Of a DNA stretch of 64,000 bases, positions 10,050-20,864 are shown one piece after another. The notes beneath the pieces are model-generated. The model saw only the letters and a list, made by a program, of their open reading frames with translations. It was not told the DNA's origin and ran no database searches. The DNA comes from Hypericum androsaemum (Eukaryota; Streptophyta; Magnoliopsida; Malpighiales; Hypericaceae). A program made the position numbers and the translations under genes. Positions within the stretch are counted from its first letter, which is position 1. Each line of letters begins with the position of its first letter. Where the stretch lies: assembly GCA_963995505.1 (NCBI GenBank), contig OZ023198.1, forward strand, positions 10,407,141 to 10,471,140. Reading direction: 5' to 3'.

Positions 10050-13000
10050 GCCCTTTATTATTTTTATTTTTCTTGCACCCTTTATAAATTATAATCGTTC
10101 GTTAATCCTTAAAAAAAATATAGTCGTTCGTTGGTCGTTTTGAGGGGATAGATATCTACCCTTTTTTTTTAATCACTGTAGTCAGACATGGAATATATTG
10201 TTCAACATGTATTCATTTTTAAAATTTTGAATTCGATATATTTTAACTAATTGAAAATAATTTTATAGATATCTATTGATATTATCTATTCTTTTGCCAC
10301 AGTTATTGATAAATTGCAATTTGATGTGTATGTTTTATAGTTGTTTATGATTTGAATTCAGATATGTTATGCATAATCCGTAAGATGTTTTTATTCTATT
10401 TAAGAGAATTAATGAACCGATAAAATATAGGAGAAATGGAAAATTTTTATTTATTTATGGGTATGATAGTTAGTGGATTGATTATTGAAAAAGAAGATGC
10501 AACTTTCTCTACCTTTTTGTTCACGATCATTCACTCTCCGAAAAAGTGAAAATTGAAACAATATATTAGATGTTGGATTAGTGCCGCAATGAAGTTTTTT
10601 TCTGTATGTGTGCAAACGTATGTAATTGGGAGGTATCCAACTTTCAACTTTATCATCTACTGAGAAAGATGTGTTTTTTCTTTCACGCATTATTATTTTA
10701 TGGTTTTAAATTTTACGATGTGGTGATAGAGTTTTATCTAATGATAATAAAGAAATATATGTTAGTATCAGTTATTTGAGTTATCTCGTATAACATATTA
10801 TGTTACATCATTAATTTTATCCAAGTGATATTCTGCTTAACTAAAATGAAAAAAGGGGAAGAAACATCTAAATTTAAATATGGACCAAGAGGAGATGACA
10901 ACGTCCAAAAGTGATATGTTACACTAATAAAATTAGTAATACACCATAACATGCAAATAAATTAATAATTTGACATGTTATAATTCATAATTCAAATAAC
11001 TATAATTAACATATGTGATTTAATTGTCAGCCAGGTAAAAATTTTATATAAATTCAAGGTCTATATTTTCAAACCCAAACAAATAGTATAAAGATTTACC
11101 TTTATTCTATTACCGGTTAGAAATCACGTAATAGTAATAGTAAAGTGAACCTTTTTTTGAGAAAAATAGTAAAGTGAACTTAATCCTAGTAGTCCCATAT
11201 CTTCACGGAAGGAGTGGGGTCCACACGGCAGCAAAGATACAGTGGATAGGGACGAGGAGCGTGGATCGTCCACGGAAGGCCACACGGTAGACCACCGGAA
11301 GGTGATGCCGGTGGTGGCCCACTCAATCGCGGTGGAGCGCTTGTGTCCTCCACGCCACTCTCCCAATCTAACGCCTAACACCCACACGCCTCCGCGTTTC
11401 CCTCTATTTTTTAGTCCATGGACCACGCGCTCTACTCCACCCAACTCAACTTCTATTATAAAATATAGGTAATTTTAATTTAATACCGATTTCTGTTCTA
11501 TTATCGTGTTGTTACAAAAATGTTTGACCCAATGACAAAAAAAATTGTACTTAATCTTTTATTTTTGTGCAAAAATACTCATAAATATGATTAAACTAAA
11601 ATTTGGAAATAAATCAAGTTTTTTTATTAAAAAATCATATGAAAATTGTTACTGGAGATATTTTTTTCATATTTTTTTCTAATGTGCTTCTAAAATATTT
11701 AAAATCAAAATTTATTTCCTAAGTATACTTAAAGATATTTCTAAATTTTTTTAATTTAAATAGTGGAGTGTCAACTTTCACTACTAAATCAAACATTTTT
11801 TTCTGATGGGCAAATCTATCTAAAATTTGGATAAACAGTTACGATATAGTTTAGAATCTGTGATTTAATTATCAGTTTAACGTGTTAAGTCAAAGTCACT
11901 GTTTTATTGTTTTAAAATTGTTGACTCGATCTCTTTTGACTTTCTCAATATTGACTATAATAAATATCTCAGAAAATAAAAATATGGTTTTGGATTAGAA
12001 AAATCCACGAGTTTAAAAATAAAATGGTGAATTTTTCTATATTTTAAGTTCTTTCAAATTGTTTATTAAATTGTCTATTTAAACTGTCGGTAAACCCTCC
12101 AGAGTTTTTGATACCATTAACTGTTGAATAGTAAACCCACAACATGTAAATATAATTACCATTTCTAACTATAATCTCGATTGAACTATAGTCAACCGAT
12201 TTTTAATATATCGGTTTTAAATTTAAATTGAATCATGGCCAGCCCTACTCAACTCCTTTTTGTCTCTCTTCTCCTCCTCTCATTATATAGAAGAAATCTT
12301 TGAAGAAAAAACCAACAGGAAGAAAAAGAGAAAGAGAAGAATGATGATATAATATACCCAAAAAATACCCAAGTTGATTATATCAAATTTTTGGGATGCT
12401 TCTCTAAGGGGCTTATAACAGAAACTAAGACAAAAAAATGTAGACATTTATATAGAATAATAAATATGAAACTTTTTAATTCGAGCACGACTTTCTTGTA
12501 GTGATTTATCTTCGAATTTATATTTCGGATTAGATGCGGCTGTATTAATCTCTCGAAGATCGACAGAGTTTCTGCCGATCAAATAGGAAACAAGCAAGCT
12601 CCTCAAAAGAAAAAAAATAACATTTAAAAATTCTAGGAAATTGATTACACTTAGTATATTTGGGACGTATATATTAGGTTCAGAAAATATTTTTTTATTT
12701 TGACAAAAATACAAACCTTGGGAGATTCTTTATCCCAATAATAGTTCCATCGCAGATACCAACAATTGGCTAGTTGCATTATTGTGGGAGACGTCCATTT
12801 CCCAGCCCATTGGAGTTTGCTTGCTTGTAGCTTGTACAACAAAATCGAGAACAATAAAAAAAAGGATAGCCAAAATAAATGCGTCTGATAAAATAATATC
12901 CTTCATTTCAGAAAAAAGAAAACAAAGACACTCCTTAAAGCTAAAAGGGGTCACCAAGTTTCATTAAGACGGTCAATGGGATAAACACCATCTAGGAAAA

Positions 13001-13410
13001 AAAATTAGATCAAAACATCGGTCATTCTCTTCGAACGTACACGAAATCAACTCGCTCTGATACCATATTAGAATTTTCATATCCAATTCAAAATTTTAAA
13101 AAAGTTAACTAAATGGATTCAGACATTCTAGGGAATTTATCTATAAATCTCTACTAGATTTTGCATTGTGTTTATCTGACAATTTTATAAGTACATTAAC
13201 TAATCAATGTTTATAATTACACAAAACAAGAAAAAGTTGCCGTACTCTGTTTCATATTGCAGGCTATAGGGATATACTGGACTGATCTCTAGGCGTATGC
13301 AGAAACTTTGAAAATTGTTTGACCAAGATTTCCCAGGAAGAGCAGCCAAAAGGAAATCGGATCCCGCGCCACATTCTGGCAAATGGCGTCGTGAGTCCGA
13401 CGACGGATCT
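10050..13410. other. Intergenic, AT-rich
   Basis: About 3.3 kb without a supportable gene. A GC-rich island at about 11195-11440 has overlapping open frames on both strands but no recognised domain. The rest is low-complexity AT-rich DNA. Confidence 0.5.
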
Positions 13411-16400
13411 TTAGGTTCCTTTGCAGCCGAGTTCGAATCGTCGGACCTTCATCTTTCCATTCAGTGCGAGGGCTAATACATCATACTCTTCCACATACCA
13501 GAGTTCAGAAACAACTGCCTGAATTTCACACAGGGGAATAAGAAGCACTTTCCAGTTTCCAGTTGAGGGTCATGCAATAAGAAGCTATACGAGGGTGCGA
13601 AAACAGACCTGGGATCCCCGAATTTTGTTGTTTAGGCGCGCCACAAGGTCATGGAAAAATTGGAGTTGGCCGGAAGGCTCCTGCTAAGATAAACGATTGG
13701 CCAGGTATGAAAATGCCATTGCAAGTGTGGGGATTTCTTCAAGGATAACAATGACCACACAAACTCGGGACATAAATAAATGGCGATATGGGTATTCTCA
13801 CTCTTAATGGTTTGATAATATGGCATATGAGAGCGTCAGAAGAATTCAGTTCTATACTGGCTTAAAAGCTAAACCATATTCAAAGAGAGCTTGCAAGCAG
13901 AAAATAAATCAGATGAAAGCCGCCAACCGGAAAGTTGAAGCATTGCATTACCGTGGTTGAAGCTTTTGGATGACCGAGAAGTCTTGCAAATGAGGTATGA
14001 AGTATAGCAGGATCATACTGCAAACAAAATATGATTAAAATCAAGTTTTTTTAAAATCCATAATTTTAGACAAGAAAAAGAGGCAGCCATATCCAATACG
14101 TGGTCTGTGCTCTGGTATCTCGATGTTTCAACGATCAAGGGTTCCCTCCTAAGATGAGAGTGTGTGACTTACAAGTTGCTTTTCTGGTGCTCTTGGAAGT
14201 GCAGTTCTCAGTTTAGCACGTACAGTTATCGGATCAGACCCAGATTTTACCTGCAAAGGTAGAATTAGAAACAGGCTCTCATTAAGGTATTGTAATCAGA
14301 ACAGAGAGATCCGGGCTATGGAGTTCATCAAATGTGAGCTATGGAAGAATCATAGCTTTAAGAGAGTACTTTGACTAAGCAAACATTTTCAAGTCTCAAA
14401 TCAAACTCGAGTGCTAGGTTGACTCGAAAAGGGAAAAATTATTTAGGTCAAACTATCAACTAACTAGCTGTACTCTTGATATATGGCCTCAGTTACATGA
14501 ACTCTAACCACTATACTTAAACTCGTATCTTATTTTCATGAAGCTCCTAACAACACTCTCTGGCAGCGCTGGATTAAGAAGACGGCTGAACAGAGACCTA
14601 AATACAGAAACAAGACCAAGGTAGTCGGAAAAACCTGCCAGCACCCTAGGAGCACACCTGTTGAAGTCAAAACCACTCTATCCAAGACGATATTCAGTGG
14701 GCAAAGGCCTTCCGCAACAGCTCTAACTGCCATTGCTTCAGCTTCAACCTGGTAACAAAATAGAAAACAAAAGTGTTATACTACGAGCACAATTCAAAAG
14801 CCTTCTGTATAAGCAAGAAGTGGCTTCGTAAGATATTCACCTCATCCTCAGTTGCAGGAATTGGAGAGAGATGATGAGAAGCATGAAACATGCTGAAATG
14901 GTATAAGCTAGAGTTCTGAAACCAAATTGCTAACAAATATGCATGTCAGTAAGTGACAGAAAGATCAGCAGATTCGGGAATGCTGACACCAGAAAGAACA
15001 TTTTAAACCAAACCAAATGGCAATGACTAAAACAAGAGAGAATTGCCAAAACCTGAGCCTAGTCACACAGGGATCCGTGCTAAACATCTAGAATTCCAAA
15101 TCATGATAAACAAGGAGGCAATCTGATTACTACCTTTGTCAAAGTATGGAGCAAATGTATCTTTCACAGCCGCCCTGTGCAACCAACCAACAACATTACT
15201 TCCGTTTAGCGTAGGTCACAGCATGCAACAATCGTTCTGAGTTTTAGGGAAAAATCTCATAAATCAAAGGTAATAAATATAGTGGGCAGTACCATAAGTA
15301 AGAAAATTTTGGAAAATCAAATACCGGAAAGGACATGCATAATACAGGTAAATACATGTAACATTACTTTCCATTGAGCCAGTTTTTGAATTGTTCAAGT
15401 TTACAACTAGCACATCGAGTTGTCTACCACACGGATAATAACAAAAAGGAGATAAAGATTGGATAGCTCACGCAATTGGTTCAGAGTATTTAGGACTGAG
15501 ATACAGCACATTAGCCCGAACAGGAGGGTTAGCAGGCTGCGGATACAAAGTAGAGCGTCAACAGAAGCTGAAAACAGCTACAGAATAGAAAGGAGCTCAT
15601 ATATGTCATTACCTTAAGTACTGGTGTTATGAACCCGTCCTTTAACGTGAAAATATCCGACAAAGACAATGACTGAGATGTCTCCCCGTGCTTGAGGAAA
15701 GCCAACCCTTTCTCATCCAAATCCTTTGTCATTTCATCATACAACCTACTTCTTTGATCTGCACTTGAACTTGGAGAATCTGACACAAGGACCTCAAAGG
15801 TTAACCAACCCTTAACAATAGCAAGCTCAACAGAAAACAGACAAATGGTAAACGCAAGCGGGATCACATAACACAAAGGAAGAGAATTGCCTCCACTAGG
15901 AAAAAAACAGATGAAAAACCTGTACTTGTACTAAGCATTGATTGTTATGACATCAAGCAATTCCCAAGTTCCCAGCTTCAAACAACAAAAACCAAGAAAC
16001 AGAACTGCGGTTTCTCCACGAAAGTTTCAATCTTTATCCATCTCAGCTTCTGGGTTACCGATGAACAGTACAAAAGTGAAATAAACTGTTCTTGAGCCTA
16101 AACCCTAGACTCTAAACATGTACTTGTAATTGTACTAAGCACGGATCGTTAGGACATCAAGCAATTCCCAAGTCCCCAGCTCCAATCAACAAAAACCCAG
16201 AAACAAAATCGAGGTTTCTCCACCAAGGATTCAATCTTTTTCCACACTAGCTTCTGGGTAACCGATGAACAGTACAAAAGTGAAATAAACTGTGCTTGAG
16301 CCTAAACCCTAAACTCCAAACCTGTACTTGCAATTGTACTAAGCACGGATTGTTAGGACATCAAGCAATTCCCAAGTCCCCACCTCTAATCAACAAAATC

Positions 16401-16651
16401 GCGGTTTCTCCCCCAAAGATTCAATCTTTATCAATCCCAGCTTCTGGGAACAGTAACAAAAGTGAAGTAAAACTGGGAGTACCTGAAGCGGAGGGAGGAG
16501 GAGGAGGAGGGGGGTAATTTCGTGAATACTTGAGAACCATCTGGATCAAGAAGAAGGACAAGAGAATGGAAATGGACCAGATCAAAGTCACGGTCTTGTA
16601 ACCCTTGGCCACCCCTACCACTGCCCGGCTTGCTCTTCCTGCCATTTCCAT
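13411..16651 (-). CDS. Membrane-anchored 2H-phosphoesterase-like protein
   Basis: Ten exons in reading order: 16651-16483, 15779-15613, 15536-15472, 15174-15134, 14929-14841, 14748-14635, 14250-14173, 14017-13952, 13680-13609 and 13518-13411, giving 322 residues. All introns are GT-AG and every junction keeps frame. The N-terminus (MEMAGRASRAVVG) leads into one membrane segment at about residues 20-40 (TVTLIWSISILLSFFLIQMV), then a proline run. Two H-x-S-hydrophobic motifs, HFSM (158-161) and HTSF (248-251), stand 90 residues apart, the hallmark of the 2H phosphoesterase superfamily (RNA ligase/cyclic phosphodiesterase-like). Substrate is unknown; cyclic phosphates or RNA ends are usual for the fold. 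A second Met at 16645 is an alternative start. The gene model is strong; the enzymatic role is inferred from the motif pair. No experimentally defined homologue was recognised. Confidence 0.75.
15917..16470. repeat. Tandem 204-bp repeat, about 2.7 copies, in intron 1 of the 2H gene
   Basis: The anchor CTAAGCA/C recurs at 15931, 16135 and 16339, a constant period of 204 bp. Each copy has TACTTG...ACATCAAGCAATTCCCAAG and GATGAACAGTACAAAAGTG-like blocks. The third copy is shortened and runs up to the exon 1 donor. Confidence 0.9.
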
Positions 16652-16737
16652 GTGTTTCCTTTTTTTGGCTCTTTTCTGTTGTCCACTGTGTTGGAGTGTT
16701 GCGTTGTACCAGGTGGTCGTTGGTTTGGGACGACAGG

Positions 16738-17034
16738 AGGGTTTGGATTACCATTCCGAATCGTTTGAACTGAAGGACACGCGAGAATTTTTTCGTAAAA
16801 AAGTTAAAAACAGGGACAAAAATGAAAAAATTTTGTGCGTGGTAGGGGATCACCAAAATGTCATTATTGATAATTGAGCATGTCATTGTCGTAGCATGCG
16901 GGTCATTATCAATAACTAGATATGTTAGTGTCATTATCAAAGCATGCCATTGTCAGAACCGAAGCATGCCATTATCGATCCTTCAGTCCAAACGGTCTGG
17001 AATTGCTCCTTCACTTCGGACTCAATCCACCCTC
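16738..17034. mobile_element. MITE immediately upstream of the 2H gene
   Basis: Left end GAGGGTTTGGATTACC and the inverse of the right end (GAGGGTGGATTGAGTCCG) form imperfect inverted repeats that extend into CGTTTGAACTGAAGG/CGTTTGGACTGAAGG. The interior has repeated GCATGCCATTATC-like units. It is a diverged relative of the elements at 40155 and 45116. No clear target duplication was found. It starts about 90 bp from the start codon, so it may form part of the promoter or leader. Confidence 0.7.
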
Positions 17035-17739
17035 AAATTCGAGAATCGGAATAGAGATCCAGGGCACCCAAATTATATTTTGATATCATTGTGGTCGGTT
17101 AAATAAATTTTAGAATTTTTGATCCTGTTCCAAAAATTCCTAAAATAATTTTTGGATTTAGGATTGGACATCGAAATTATGTATTTAAAAATTTTAAAAA
17201 TCCTAACCGGAATATTCTGAAATTTTTTAAAGGAAAAAAAGAATATTCAGGATATTCAAGCAAACATAAATTTAGGAAGCTCTACTGCTAACAATCAATG
17301 ATAGATAGCAATCCACAAAAGCTGACCCAAAAGATGTGATGTGGAGTATTTCTTTAAAAAAATAAAAATAAATAAAAGTGACCAACCAACTATTTTGATC
17401 TTCAAAATATTGACTGCGTGATAGAGTTTTTTCTAATTGATAATTCATTACTTAAATAAATTTTTAGAAATTTTTTTTAAGTATCTTAAATTAAAAGTAA
17501 AAAAAGTAAATTAGAAAAAATTATGAAAAATATTACAATTGGGGACGAAGAGGGATTCATATTTTTCGATTTGTTTCGCAAAAAAATTAAACTAAATTTG
17601 TTTCCTAATAATATTTGGGATATTTTTGTTGAAAAAATTATTCAAATAGTGAAGTGAGTTTGGTGGAGTTGAGGAAGACTAAACAAGTCACTATTCAAAT
17701 AGTGAAGCAACTAAACAAGAAACTCTGACTCTTCTTATG

Positions 17740-18634
17740 GTCGGGTTGCTCGGAGTTGAGGAAGATTTCTCTGGTTAGATGAGATCATGTTTGCTGCCCT
17801 AAAGAGTTTGGTGGCATGGGTGTGGAGAACTTGGCACTCAAGAATAATACACTTCTCCTAAAATGGGTCTGAAAATTTTTGTGTTGTCCTTCGTCCCTGT
17901 GGGCCTCATTCATTTCTGTAATTCATGGCTACTCAACAACTTCCTTACTGAGTTTTTCGTGTGCTTCAAGGGGCAATGGTGTGTGGGCCGATATATGCAA
18001 GATTCCAGCAAGCTGTCCGACCCTCTTCAATAGCTTTGCGGATGCAATCACAGTTAAGCTGAGGAGAGGCAACAAAATTTTCTTCTGGTCCAACGAGTGG
18101 CTTGTTGGTGGCTCCCTTATTGAGAGATTCCTAATGTTGTTCACGGTCTCGGCTCAACATATGGCAAAGATTAACGAATTTGGTCGCTGGAACAATGACC
18201 ATTGGTGTTGGACGGTACAACGAAGGAGGACACTCTTTGAATGGGAATTGGAGTAGGCCGACTTACTTCTTCAGCTGCTCCTTTCGGCCAGACCAAATAG
18301 AAACATTGGTGATGCTATAACCTAGATGTTTCAAGGGGAGGTGCACTTCTCAGTTAACAGCCTGATTCGTAAGTATTACAACATGCTTTATGGACAACAA
18401 TACATTTCATATGTGCCTCAACTTGGCCCAGGAAATTATCCTACAAGGTGTAGTGCTTCATGTGGATTGCTATGCACGGAAAGTTGTTGATAAGAGACAA
18501 TATGATCCGAAGAGGTATACTTGATCGTTGGGACTGTCTTTGTCCACTGTGTGGTGACGAGGATGAGAGCATTGATCATGTCCTACTCTTATGCCCATTC
18601 TCGCGTGGGATATGGAACTACTTCATTAGGAAAA
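17740..18634 (+). mobile_element. LINE (non-LTR) remnant, left part
   Basis: Decayed C-terminal region of a plant L1-like ORF2. Reading on the plus strand shows VCCPKEFGGMGVENLALKN near 17789, an in-frame stop, KIFFWSNEW near 18080, and the reverse-transcriptase zinc-binding motif CPLCGDEDESIDHVLLLC around 18540-18595. It is cut by the LTR element at 18635 and resumes at 25720. Confidence 0.8.
18630..18634. repeat. Left target-site duplication GAAAA
   Basis: The 5 bp directly before the 5' LTR match the 5 bp directly after the 3' LTR (25715-25719). Confidence 0.9.
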
Positions 18635-20728
18635 TGTTGAAGTGCAAAAAATAACATGTTGGGAGATCGGAGTCGACTAGGGCGATCATTGAAGTACCTG
18701 GGCTTGAACGTCAACTTGCCTTGGCTGGGTATGCTCAAATCAGCTTGGGTACCCTCAACCTTGATATCCTCAGCCTTGAATCACCATGACTAACTCCAAC
18801 TAGAGAAAGGTGGGCTTGGGTGGGCACGGTCAAACATATAAACCAAGTCCAACTAGGTAGAGACATATGTGACCTTGATTAACTACGACTAGAGGAAGTC
18901 GAGTTAGGCCGGCTTCAACCAGGCGAAGATGCGAAATGCTGACTTCGACTAAGGAAAGACGATTTGGATATATTTTGGCTATGTAGGAGTACAGCCGACT
19001 TCGGTTAGGCAAAGATATGCTAAGTCGACCCCAACTAGAGGAAGCTAACTTTGAGCATTGTTGACGGGAAAAATAATTTACAAGGTTGGGGCTTCGAGTA
19101 TGGGAGTTAGGTGTGTGATTGACTTCACAAGTTCGAGAAGGTGAAGCCGAATGTAGCATTTATTCTTCTAGAGCGAGTGAGGTACCAACTCAATAGATGT
19201 GAGCCCGACACGAGCTGAACTCGACACCAACCGAGTGGAAGGCCAACCCGGCGCCAACTAAGGGTGGCGCCAACTAAATGAGGCGCCAACCGAGGACAGG
19301 CAAACTCGTCGCCAACTGAGCAAAGGAGAGTTGGCGCCAACTGAGGGAAGGAGAGTGTGGCGCCAACTGAGCAGAGGCGAGTATGGCGCCAACTGAGGGA
19401 AGGAGAGTGCGGCGCCAAGTGAAGGCGGTTGAAGGGGCTTCGGCTCTGGTAAAGTGGTCATAACTTTTGACTCGGACCTCGGATTAAGGTGATTCTTGAG
19501 CCTATGGAAATATACTAGATAGGCCTACAACTTTGTAGTTCATCACTTTTTCCGATTCATAGTGAAAGGAAGTCCAATACCGGCGCCAAGTGAACCCGGC
19601 GCTAAGTGGGTGAAAGGAAACCCGGCGCCAAGTGAAGGCGGTTAGAGGGCCTTCGGCTGTCTGTGGTAAAGTAGTCATAACTTTTGACTCGGACCTCGAA
19701 TTAAGGTGATTCTTGAGCCTATGAAAAGATAATAGATATGTCTACAACTTTGTAGTTCGTCACTTGGGCCAATTCAGAGTGGATGGATGTCTAAAACCGG
19801 CGCTAAGTGTGGAAAGCTAACCTGGCGCCGAGTAGAGGAAGTAAATCCGGCGCCAGGTCATATCTTTTGACTCAAATCTCGGATTAACGCGATTCAAGTT
19901 GCTGTGTGAAGATAAGACATAGAGCTACAACTTTATAGTTTATGAATTCTTCAAATTCAAGGCAGAAGGATGTCAAAAAGGCACTTGAAGCAGATGTGGT
20001 GTCGGATGAGGCACTAAATGAGGCGCCGATTGAAGGCACCTAAATCCGGCGCCAATTGAAAGTACCGAATAGGGGCACCGATTGCCATTAGCTCAAGTAG
20101 AGAGCTAGTTTCCTCTCACTTCAGGTGAGACCAATCTCTTGAGGCTAAATGTAGTGCCCGGTGTACATGAGATAAGGTGGAAGAGACCGGGTTAGCACGG
20201 ACTCTACATAGGTGGACAGAGATACGAGGAGACCAAGTTTAAGGCGGACTCTTGAAGTAATTGGAGGAGCTCTGGGATACTCGATGCACCCTGGGTTCTT
20301 AAGAGACTAGGATAAACTCTGGCACGATAAATCTGAATTAGATGGGGATAAGCGTTGGAAGTCCATTTTCAGACGAAGATAAGCATTGAAAGAGATAGGC
20401 TTCGGGCCTTCGAGTTCAGTCGGGATAAGGGTAAGGCCTGGTTGAAGATAAGCGACGAGGACTCCGAGTTCGACTACAACACGGTTAGAGCGAAGCTGAG
20501 GCGATCTTCGTTTTCTATATAAGCAAGGCAAGGGGCGAACAGAACGATCATCCAAAAACCAAATCACAAAATCTCTATCAAGCTTCGGCTTTTTTTAATC
20601 TTAGTTTAGGTTAGTAGTAGTCTCGGCTTCGGCCATCCTTGTTACTTTCGGCGTTACACCGACCTTGGGACGAGCACTCCGGGCCGTCACGAGATCGATC
20701 GACGTTCTTGTCACTTTTTATCCCAACA
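18635..20728 (+). repeat. 5' LTR of the non-autonomous element
   Basis: Long U3 with many GGCGCCAACTGAG-like units (about 19230-19420). A block beginning CATAACTTTTGACTCGG recurs at 19459, 19676 and, diverged, 19859. The 3' end is TTTTTATCCCAACA. Confidence 0.92.
20516..20522 (+). promoter_or_regulatory. TATA box of the LTR promoter
   Basis: TATATAA lies 206 bp before the LTR end, in TTTTCTATATAAGCAAGG. Transcription would start near 20545-20555. The same block is repeated in the 3' LTR (about 25502) and, antisense, at about 28697-28714. Confidence 0.7.
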
Positions 20729-20864
20729 TTGTTTTTGGCACGCTCGGTGGGACCTAGGAGGACGTCTGAGAAGGCGGTTTGACCCTACTCCAACCAAGAT
20801 AACCAAGAGCAAGGAGATTGCACCACCCTCTTCTCAACACCTTGCTGGGAAGAATACTACCAAA

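Noticed and set aside
11124..11472. GC-rich frames on both strands
   Set aside because: No motif, and both strands are open equally, as expected from composition.
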